From positions 1 to 39,164 of the forward strand of contig CANLQR010000008.1 of the NCBI GenBank assembly GCA_947492135.1: a stretch of DNA of 39,164 nucleotides, read 5' to 3'. This document shows positions 17,044 through 23,495 of this stretch, in pieces. The first letter of the stretch is position 1, and the number at the start of each line of letters is the position of its first letter. The notes beneath the pieces were generated by a model that was not told the origin of the DNA, did not search any database, and saw only the letters and a list, made by a program, of their open reading frames with translations. This DNA is from Deltaproteobacteria bacterium. GTDB taxonomy: Bacteria > Myxococcota_A > Polyangia > Nannocystales > Nannocystaceae. The translations under genes were made by a program, and so were the position numbers.

Positions 17044-17137
17044 GACGGTGTACAATTGACTGATTCTGGCTGTTTATAGGCACGCATAATCAGCCACAAC
17101 CGTTGACTTTGGTATCGTTGTGGCTGATTATATAGGC
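17035..17137. promoter_or_regulatory. AT-rich operator/promoter region with perfect 15-bp inverted repeat
   Basis: The arms ATAATCAGCCACAAC (17086-17100) and GTTGTGGCTGATTAT (17117-17131) are perfect inverted repeats with a 16-nt spacer. A third, partial copy in direct orientation with the right arm lies at about 17067-17083 (TGGCTGTTTATAGGCAC against TGGCTGATTATATAGGCA), and the core CAGCCA recurs at 17037-17042. A promoter is nested in the repeat: TTGACT (17103-17108), 17-nt spacer, GATTAT (17126-17131), ending 6 nt before the ATPase ATG at 17138. A repressor binding the repeat would cover both boxes (inference). The base composition is strikingly AT-rich for this window. Confidence 0.65.
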
Positions 17138-18592
17138 ATGTTGATCGCCCGGAGGCGCGAGCAAGCAGTCCTGCACGAGGCGCTCGAGTCGGGTGCGCCG
17201 GAACTCGTCGCGGTTTATGGTCGGCGGCGGATCGGCAAGACCTTCCTCGTCCGCGAGTTCTTCGGCACCGCCATCGCGTTCGAGCTCACCGGGTCCCACG
17301 CCTCCGACATGGCCACGCAGCTCGGCGCGTTCGCGGCGGCGCTCGGCCGGGCGGCCCGCACTTCGGCGCGCTTGGCCACGCCGCGCGACTGGCCCGAGGC
17401 ATTCGCGCAGCTCGAAGCGTACCTCAAGGCGGTGCGCGGGCGCGGTACGTCGACGCGCGTCGTATTCTTCGACGAGCTGCCGTGGCTGGCGACCCGTCGC
17501 TCGGGATTCCTTGCCGCGTTCGAACACTTCTGGAACGGTTGGGCCTCGACCCAGTCGTGGCTCGTCGTGGTGATCTGCGGATCGTCGGCATCGTGGATGC
17601 TGCGCAAGGTGGTCAAACAGCGCGGCGGGCTGCACAATCGCGTCACCCGACGCCTGCGCCTCGAGCCGCTGTCGCTTGCCGAGACCAGCGAATACCTGCA
17701 TGCGCGAGGCGTCCGCTTCGGGGCCGAGCAGGTGCTCGAACTCTACATGGTCTTCGGCGGCGTACCGCACTATCTCAACCAGGCCCGGCCCGGACAATCG
17801 GCCGCACAGGCGATCGATCGGGCCTGCTTCACGCGCGAAGGCTTGTTGCACGACGAGTTCGCGAACCTCTACGCCGCGCTATTCGAGCACGCCGAGCGGC
17901 ACGAGGCCGTCATTCGTGTGCTCGCGAAGAAACGCGGTGGCCTGACCCGCAACGAGGTCCTCGCCGCCGCTGGGCTCGATTCGGGTGGCACCGCCACCAA
18001 GGTGCTCGACGAGCTCGAGGAGTCCGGCTTCATCGCCAAGCGCATCCCGCTCGGGCACACCTCGCGCGACGCCGTGCTCCACCTGACCGACCAGTACTCG
18101 CTCTTCTACCTCACGTGGATTGCCGGCCACCGCGTCGGTGGCGAAGGTGCGTGGTTACGCGCGCGCACGGGGCCGCGGCACAGCGCGTGGAGCGGACTCG
18201 CGTTCGAGGCGGTGTGCCTCGCGCATGTCCCGGCGATCAAGCGGGCGCTGGGGATCGCGGCCGTCGAGACCCAGCAGGCCGCGTGGTTGCACCGGCCGAT
18301 CGATGCCGACGACGAAGGCGCACAGATCGACCTCGTCATCGATCGCGCGGATCGAAGCACCAACCTCTGCGAGGTGAAGTATGCCCAGGGGGAGTTCGTG
18401 GTCGACAAGGCGTACGCACGGGAACTCGAGCGCAAGCGCGAGGTGTTTCGGCGGGTGACAGGTACACGAAAGGCGTTGTTTCTCACGCTGGTGACCACGG
18501 TGGGCCTACGCAGCAACGAGCACGCGCAGCGGTTGGGGCTGCAGGTGGTCATGTTGGACGCGCTGATGCAGGGGTCGCTCGGGGGGGAGTGA
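17138..18592 (+). CDS. AAA+ ATPase with C-terminal PD-(D/E)XK-like nuclease domain (DUF234 type)
   Basis: 484 residues from the ATG at 17138; a GTG at 17120 is in frame but lies in the operator, and MLIARRREQAVL is the usual start of this family. Walker A is GRRRIGKT (28-35), Walker B is VVFFDELPW (Asp112), and a sensor-like CGSSASWM follows. The middle is winged-helix-like (LTRNEVLAAAGLDSGGTATKVLDELEESGFI). The C-terminus holds QIDLVIDRAD and, at about 412-414, EVK in NLCEVKYA, the Asp...Glu-x-Lys arrangement of a PD-(D/E)XK nuclease, as in DUF234 ATPases. Such proteins are widespread in bacteria and archaea and are suspected mobile or defence-related elements; their role is unproven. It is a stand-alone gene under an inverted-repeat operator. 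The 18593-18692 spacer has no gene. Confidence 0.88.
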   Translation: MLIARRREQAVLHEALESGAPELVAVYGRRRIGKTFLVREFFGTAIAFELTGSHASDMATQLGAFAAALGRAARTSARLATPRDWPEAFAQLEAYLKAVRGRGTSTRVVFFDELPWLATRRSGFLAAFEHFWNGWASTQSWLVVVICGSSASWMLRKVVKQRGGLHNRVTRRLRLEPLSLAETSEYLHARGVRFGAEQVLELYMVFGGVPHYLNQARPGQSAAQAIDRACFTREGLLHDEFANLYAALFEHAERHEAVIRVLAKKRGGLTRNEVLAAAGLDSGGTATKVLDELEESGFIAKRIPLGHTSRDAVLHLTDQYSLFYLTWIAGHRVGGEGAWLRARTGPRHSAWSGLAFEAVCLAHVPAIKRALGIAAVETQQAAWLHRPIDADDEGAQIDLVIDRADRSTNLCEVKYAQGEFVVDKAYARELERKREVFRRVTGTRKALFLTLVTTVGLRSNEHAQRLGLQVVMLDALMQGSLGGE

Positions 18593-18692
18593 GAAGCTTC
18601 GCCAACGTCGCCGAGATCGGCGACCCGGCGAGTCAACAGGCCCCACGCGTGCAGGCCTGCTTGCACCTTGGCTTTTGCCGTTACAAGCCGCC

Positions 18693-19211
18693 TCACCGCT
18701 GCAGCGTCTCGATAAAAGCGGCCACATCCGCGAATCCCACCGGCGCAGCGAGCGACGCGAAGCGGCGCACACGGAGTCCGTAGGGTGTGCGCAGTTGCAT
18801 CTCGGTGATCCTGCTGGTGCCCTCCGGGATCGGCAGCTCGACCCACTCGGGTGCGAACTGCAGCGCATCGGCGCGCAGCAGACGGCGCAGCGTTCGTTTG
18901 TCATCGGCGCCAAGCTCATGCAGGCGATCGTCGGGCGGCTCCTCATTTTTCTTGGGGTCACCAATCCTGCAACCTTCGACCTCAATCCGCTCGATCGTTC
19001 CCGCTTCGTGAAAGAGCAGCTGCAGCGACTCACCGCAGGGGCCACCAAACTTCCGATACCGCACCAAGCCGTGAGGCGGGAGGGGCATCAGCCCACCCGG
19101 CGGATCGGCGTGAACCTCGGGCTCGGGCACCTCCCGCTCGTCCACTTCGAGATGCTTCGGCGTGCAGTTCGTCGACGACAGCAGGCCGGCGATCATCAGG
19201 TGGCGGAGCAC
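18693..19211 (-). CDS. Small exported protein of unknown function, possible lipoprotein
   Basis: 172 residues if the GTG at 19211 is used, which gives MLRHLMIAGLLSSTNC, a basic then hydrophobic leader with a cysteine at residue 16. The lipobox is poor (Asn before Cys), so lipidation is uncertain; ATG 19196 is the alternative. The mature part has two segments, one rich in Glu/Pro/Asp (LEVDEREVPEPEVHADPPGG) and one beta-like (VRYRKFGGPCGESLQLLFHEAGTIERIEVEG), ending in WVELPIPEGTSRITEMQLRT and a C-terminal helix. No family recognised. It lies 94 bp downstream of the DUF885 gene on the same strand and may share its transcript. It is convergent with the ATPase. Confidence 0.65.
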   Translation of the reverse strand: MLRHLMIAGLLSSTNCTPKHLEVDEREVPEPEVHADPPGGLMPLPPHGLVRYRKFGGPCGESLQLLFHEAGTIERIEVEGCRIGDPKKNEEPPDDRLHELGADDKRTLRRLLRADALQFAPEWVELPIPEGTSRITEMQLRTPYGLRVRRFASLAAPVGFADVAAFIETLQR

Positions 19212-19305
19212 ATCTTCAAAGGTAGCGCGATCCGGTGGCGCCTGCGCCCGATCGTTCGCGAGCCGCCACCTGCGGCACCATTGTCGAGCCAAGTCGAAAG
19301 CTCGT

Positions 19306-21147
19306 TCACCGCGACGCCGCGGCGATGTACGCCTCGACGCGACGCCGCAGGACCGGCAAGGTCACCGCACCCGCACCCAGGACCGCGTCATGGAAGGCCG
19401 ACAGCTCGAACCGCGTGCCCAGCGTCTGCTCGGCCATCCGTCGCAGCGCGAGGATCTCCCGCTGACCGATCTTGTACGCGAGCGCCTGCCCCGGCCAACC
19501 GACGTAGCGATCGACCTCGTTGGAGATGTTGTTCGCCGCGAGCGCGGTGTGCTCGCGCATGAAGCTTTCGGCACGAGCGCGGGTCCACCCTTGGGTGTGG
19601 ATCCCGGTGTCGACCACGAGCCGCGCGGCTCTCCACGCGTCGAAGCTCAACATCCCGAGCCGGTCGAGATCGGTCTCGTACAGCCCCATCTCGTCCGCGA
19701 GACGCTCGGTGTACAGCGCCCAGCCCTCGACGAACGCGCTGTAGCCCGCGTGACGGCGAAAAGCAGGCAGCTCGGCGAGCTCTTGGGCGATCGCGATCTG
19801 GAGGTGATGTCCCGGGATCGACTCATGCACCGCGAGCACCCGAGCCTCGTAGCGCGGGCGCGTGTGCGGATCGAAGACGTTGATGAAGTACTCCCCGGGT
19901 TTACTGCCGTCGGCGTGGGCCGGCTCGTAGTAGCCCACGGTGGTGTACGCGGCCTTGTAGCCCGGCACGCGCGCCACCACGCAGTCGGCCTGGGGCAGCC
20001 GTCCGAAGTATCGCGGCATCGCAGCCTTGGCTCGCGCGAGCGCCTCGGTCGCCGCTGACTCGACCTCCTCGGCGGTCGCAAAGTACAGCGATCGGTCCTC
20101 GCGCAGCGCCTCGAGGGTCGCCGCGAGATCGCTGGAGCCGAGCGCTCGTTTGCCCAACGCCGCGAGTTCCCCATCGATGCGGGTGATCTCCGCGAGCCCA
20201 AGCGCGTGGATCTCATCGGCCGACAGCCGCAGCGTGGTGTGATGCGCGATCAGTGCCTCGTAGCAAGATGATCCCGACGGCAGCGCGCCGACGCCACCTT
20301 GGCCATCGGGCCGCGCCCGCGGCAGCAGCTCGTGGGCGAGCAGATCGCGATAGCGGGTCAGCGCCGGCACGACCCCGACCTCGACCGCGGCGCGCAGCCG
20401 GGCGCGAGCGTCCTCGGGCACGGTGGGCCTGTCCAGCGGCTCGAGCAGACTCCAGGCGTCGAGGGGCTCGAGGAGCTGGCCGTCGAGCATCGCAACGAGT
20501 CTGCGAATCGACTCCGCGTCCGCGACCAGCCCCGACGCCAGACCCTCGCGCAGCAGCGCGATCTCGACGTCGATCGCCGGCCCCATCGCCTCGTAGCGCG
20601 CCGCGAGGCGCATCGCGTCCCGACGGTCCCGCAACGGATGGACGCGCGGCAGGTCGCCCCACCGCGCCAGGGGGTTGTCGTTCGCCGACGCACGCCAGCG
20701 CTCGAACCGACACACGTCGGTCGCCGCCTGGGCCCGCAGCTCGTCGAGCAACAGATCTCGATTCAACCCGTCGGCCGGGTCGAGATCGGCGAGCGCGGCG
20801 AGTCGGGCGGCGAGCGCATCCCGCACGCCGCGAGAGCGCTGCCGGGCGGCGTCGCTCGGATCGCCGAGACGATCGTCGTAGTCGTGCATGCCCAGTCGGG
20901 TGGCGAAGAGCGGATCTTCGGTCAGCACCCAAGCCCAGTGCTCGCGCACGATCGCGGCCAGCTCGGGGCTGGTGATCCCCGTCGCCGCGGCACTCGAGGC
21001 GGCACCGAGCTCGGACACCGCCGACTCGCGGGCGTTGGTGACTATCGCCGCCGTGCCGGTGGCGTCGGGACGGCACGCGGTTGCGGTGAGCAACGAACCC
21101 CACACGGCCAGCTCTGCGGAGAACTTCAGAGAGAATCGACGGGTCAT
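19306..21147 (-). CDS. DUF885-family metallohydrolase lipoprotein
   Basis: 613 residues from the ATG at 21147. The leader MTRRFSLKF ... TATAC carries a twin-arginine-like RRFSLK motif and a lipobox-like cysteine at 25, so export by Tat or Sec and lipid anchoring are possible. The body matches the DUF885 family: LVLTEDPLFATRLGMHDYDD-type N-terminal motif (here WVLTEDPLFATRLGMHDYDD), YFINVFDPHTRPRYEARVLAV, and the zinc motif HESIPGHH at 441-448, followed by AFVEGWALYTERLADEMG and QALAYKIGQREI. The family has an M32/M3-like gluzincin fold and probably cleaves small peptides or esters in the periplasm. Length is normal. It faces the histidine kinase gene across 153 bp. Confidence 0.9.
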   Translation of the reverse strand: MTRRFSLKFSAELAVWGSLLTATACRPDATGTAAIVTNARESAVSELGAASSAAATGITSPELAAIVREHWAWVLTEDPLFATRLGMHDYDDRLGDPSDAARQRSRGVRDALAARLAALADLDPADGLNRDLLLDELRAQAATDVCRFERWRASANDNPLARWGDLPRVHPLRDRRDAMRLAARYEAMGPAIDVEIALLREGLASGLVADAESIRRLVAMLDGQLLEPLDAWSLLEPLDRPTVPEDARARLRAAVEVGVVPALTRYRDLLAHELLPRARPDGQGGVGALPSGSSCYEALIAHHTTLRLSADEIHALGLAEITRIDGELAALGKRALGSSDLAATLEALREDRSLYFATAEEVESAATEALARAKAAMPRYFGRLPQADCVVARVPGYKAAYTTVGYYEPAHADGSKPGEYFINVFDPHTRPRYEARVLAVHESIPGHHLQIAIAQELAELPAFRRHAGYSAFVEGWALYTERLADEMGLYETDLDRLGMLSFDAWRAARLVVDTGIHTQGWTRARAESFMREHTALAANNISNEVDRYVGWPGQALAYKIGQREILALRRMAEQTLGTRFELSAFHDAVLGAGAVTLPVLRRRVEAYIAAASR

Positions 21148-21300
21148 CGGGTCGCAGCGGCGGAGTCTACCCGCATCGCCGCGCTGGGCGGACTCCGACG
21201 CGCCGACGCGACCCCGGTGTCGGCGCCACCTCGCGTCGCGCAAGGCCCTGGGCCCGGTTGCCGCGGCGGCTCACTCGATTATGTTGCATCATCGCGTGGC

Positions 21301-22581
21301 TTGGACGCGCCTCTCGATCCTGCGAGCGCCCTGGGGTCGGGATCCGACGATCGTGCCGCCTATGCAGCGTTTGTCGACTCCGAGTTGGCGGCGTTCGACG
21401 CCACAATGCGGGCTCTGGGACCATCGCTGTCGGCGATTGCCGCGGTCGCGACAGCGCCGCTGGTGCACCTGATTCCGGGCGCAAGCCAGCTGACCGGCCT
21501 GACCTTCGAGCAGGCTGCGGTCCCCTCGACGCTGGTCATCGCGGTGATCATCGCGGCGGCCGCAGCACATCGGCGCTGGGGATCGGTCGCGTGGCAGTAT
21601 CGCGCGATCGACCACATCGAGACCCTCGCGGTACAGCTGACGCTCGGTCTGTTCATCGTGTGGTCGGACAAGGCGCTTTCGCCGTTCTGGCTGTTCTATG
21701 TCGTCCACGCACTCATCGTCGGGCTGCGGCCCGGCCCCGCGACGCTGGACCGCCTCTCCGTGGTCAGCACACCGCTGTGGGTCGCCACTGCGCTGGCAGT
21801 GCGCACGGGATCGGCGACGGGCCCGGTGATGGCGGCGTTTGCCTTGGGACTCGCGGTGCTGCTGATCGCGCTCCCGGGCGGGGCTCAGCGGCGCGCGAGC
21901 CGGCTTTCGTTCGAGCGGCAGCAGCTCGAGCAGCGCCTCGCGGCACTGGTCGTCGACGGTGAGCGCGGCCGGATCGCGCGGGAGCTCCACGATGGTCTCA
22001 CGGCTGATCTCACCGCTATCGCATGGCGTGCGGCGGTGCTCGCGAAGTCGCCGCCGGTGGATGACATCGCATCGGAATTCGCGGCGATCGCCCAGCGGGC
22101 GCGGGCTGCGATCGACGACACCAAGGCCATGGTGTGGGCGCTACGCGACGACCTCGTGGTCTGGGATGTGATCCTGTCGCACGTCCGCGGGCGGTGCGTC
22201 GATCTGTGCGAAGGACGGGTTGCTTTGACGTGCGAGTTGCCCGGTGACCTCGAGCGCACGGTGCCGGGACAGCTCGCGGTGGACATCGTCCGAATCGTGC
22301 AAGAGTCCGTCCGCAACGCGGTGCAACACGGGAGCGCGCACCGGGTTCGCGTCCGCGTGGCCATCGAGCAACGACTCGTGATCGTGATCGTGATCGAGGT
22401 CGAGGACGACGGCGTCGGCCTGCCCGAAGTGCCAGCGGCCGACGGCTCCGCGAACCTGCGCGGCGGATTGGGCAACCTCGAACGGCGGGCGCAGCAACAT
22501 GGCGGCGAGTTCGTGGTCGAGCGCCGCGATCCGGGCACCTTGGTTCGCGTCACCTTGCCAGCACCGACAGCGCCGCGCTGA
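21301..22581 (+). CDS. Membrane histidine kinase, NarL/DegS type (HisKA_3)
   Basis: About 426 residues from the TTG at 21301; ATG 21406 would shorten the N-terminus by 35 residues and cannot be excluded. Five or six membrane helices fill residues about 45-200 (LVIAVIIAAAAA, LTLGLFIVWS, FWLFYVVHALIVGL, MAAFALGLAVLLIAL). A short coiled coil (SFERQQLEQRLAALV) leads to the H-box RGRIARELHDGL with the phospho-accepting His230. The ATPase domain follows: N-box VQESVRNAVQH, G1 VEDDGVGLP and G2 GGLGNLERRAQQHGG. There is no recognisable extracytoplasmic sensor, so it likely senses through its membrane part. The likely partner is the convergent LuxR-type regulator 60 bp away. Long opposite-frame extensions upstream belong to the antisense of the DUF885 gene. 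Confidence 0.88.
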   Translation: MDAPLDPASALGSGSDDRAAYAAFVDSELAAFDATMRALGPSLSAIAAVATAPLVHLIPGASQLTGLTFEQAAVPSTLVIAVIIAAAAAHRRWGSVAWQYRAIDHIETLAVQLTLGLFIVWSDKALSPFWLFYVVHALIVGLRPGPATLDRLSVVSTPLWVATALAVRTGSATGPVMAAFALGLAVLLIALPGGAQRRASRLSFERQQLEQRLAALVVDGERGRIARELHDGLTADLTAIAWRAAVLAKSPPVDDIASEFAAIAQRARAAIDDTKAMVWALRDDLVVWDVILSHVRGRCVDLCEGRVALTCELPGDLERTVPGQLAVDIVRIVQESVRNAVQHGSAHRVRVRVAIEQRLVIVIVIEVEDDGVGLPEVPAADGSANLRGGLGNLERRAQQHGGEFVVERRDPGTLVRVTLPAPTAPR

Positions 22582-22641
22582 GGTCCCGCGAGGCAGCGAG
22601 AACACCGAAGACTGCGAACGCGATCTGCCGGGGGGCCCCGA

Positions 22642-23307
22642 TCACAGCAGCCCCATGCGCTGGGCGATGGTCGCAGCCTCCGCCTTGCTGTTCACCTGGA
22701 GCTTCTCGTAGATCACCTTGACGTGGCTCTGCACTGTGCCCAAGGCGATGCCCAGCAACTTCGCCGCTTCGGCATACGTGACGCCTTTGCCCAGCAGCGT
22801 GAGGACCTCGGTCTCGCGCGTCGTGAGGCGCTCGATCTCGGCGGCTAGCTCGGGATCGCCTGGACGGTGAAGCGCCTCGATCACCATGCGGGCCACGCTG
22901 GGTGTCAGCGGCGCGCCACCGCGCGAGGCGGCCAGCAGACCGTCGAGGACCTCGACGATCGTGGCGCTCTTGAGCAGGTAGCCGTGAGCGCCGGCCCGTA
23001 TCGCCTTGACGATGACGTCGCGATGCTCCTGCACTGTGAACACGACGATGCTGGTCGCGGGCCGGCATGCGGCGAGCAGTCGGATGACGTCGGCGCCGTG
23101 CATGTCCGGCAGTCCCATGTCGACCAGCGCGACGTCGGGAAACAGCCCGCCCCGCAGCGCCTCGATCACCGCGCGCCCGGTCGCCGCACTCGCGGCGTGC
23201 TCGAGCCGCGACTCCGGCCAGTGGAGCGCGGCCTCGAGCGCTTCGCGCATCCAGGCGTCGTCCTCGACGATCAGCACCCGCGGCCTGCGTTCGCTTGGCT
23301 CTCCCAA
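22642..23307 (-). CDS. NarL/FixJ-type response regulator
   Basis: 221 residues. The receiver domain has the acidic pair in LIVEDDAWMREAL, the phosphorylated Asp63 in VALVDMGLPDMHG, the Thr of VFTV and the Lys of YLLKSA. The C-terminal LuxR-type helix-turn-helix is LTTRETEVLTLLGKGVTYAEAAKLLGIALGTVQSHVKVIYEKL. It should bind DNA as a dimer when phosphorylated. The matching HisKA_3 kinase is encoded tail to tail, an unusual orientation for such pairs. It is divergent from the four-gene redox cassette with 188 bp between starts, so that cassette is an obvious candidate target (inference). Confidence 0.93.
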   Translation of the reverse strand: MGEPSERRPRVLIVEDDAWMREALEAALHWPESRLEHAASAATGRAVIEALRGGLFPDVALVDMGLPDMHGADVIRLLAACRPATSIVVFTVQEHRDVIVKAIRAGAHGYLLKSATIVEVLDGLLAASRGGAPLTPSVARMVIEALHRPGDPELAAEIERLTTRETEVLTLLGKGVTYAEAAKLLGIALGTVQSHVKVIYEKLQVNSKAEAATIAQRMGLL

Positions 23308-23495
23308 GCGGTCAGGCTCTCACGCGGCCAGCGACCGGTCACGCGCTCGCTGCACGTACCCCCATGTTCATGGGTGCCCGGGCCTCGAGCCGCGTCGTAC
23401 GACGATCGGCGGACCCATCGCAGAGAAAGCCCGGTTCATCGCGCCCGCGCCGTCACATTCACACCGCCCCACGACTCGTTCGTTCCGACCTCCTC
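23308..23495. promoter_or_regulatory. Intergenic control region with two palindromes
   Basis: This spacer lies between the response regulator and the redox cassette. It contains CCCATGTTCATGGG (23361-23374) and the perfect 12-bp palindrome CGTCGTACGACG (23393-23404), 18 nt apart. Either could be a dimeric regulator site. I see no convincing -35/-10 pair and no Shine-Dalgarno closely before the ATG at 23496, so the promoter position is unknown. Confidence 0.4.

Noticed and set aside
15174-17045. 623-codon plus-strand open frame
   Set aside because: Antisense of the M60-type peptidase; Arg/His/Asp-rich with no motifs.
22582-22641. Terminator between the convergent kinase and regulator genes
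   Set aside because: Only short imperfect inverted repeats and no T-run on either strand.
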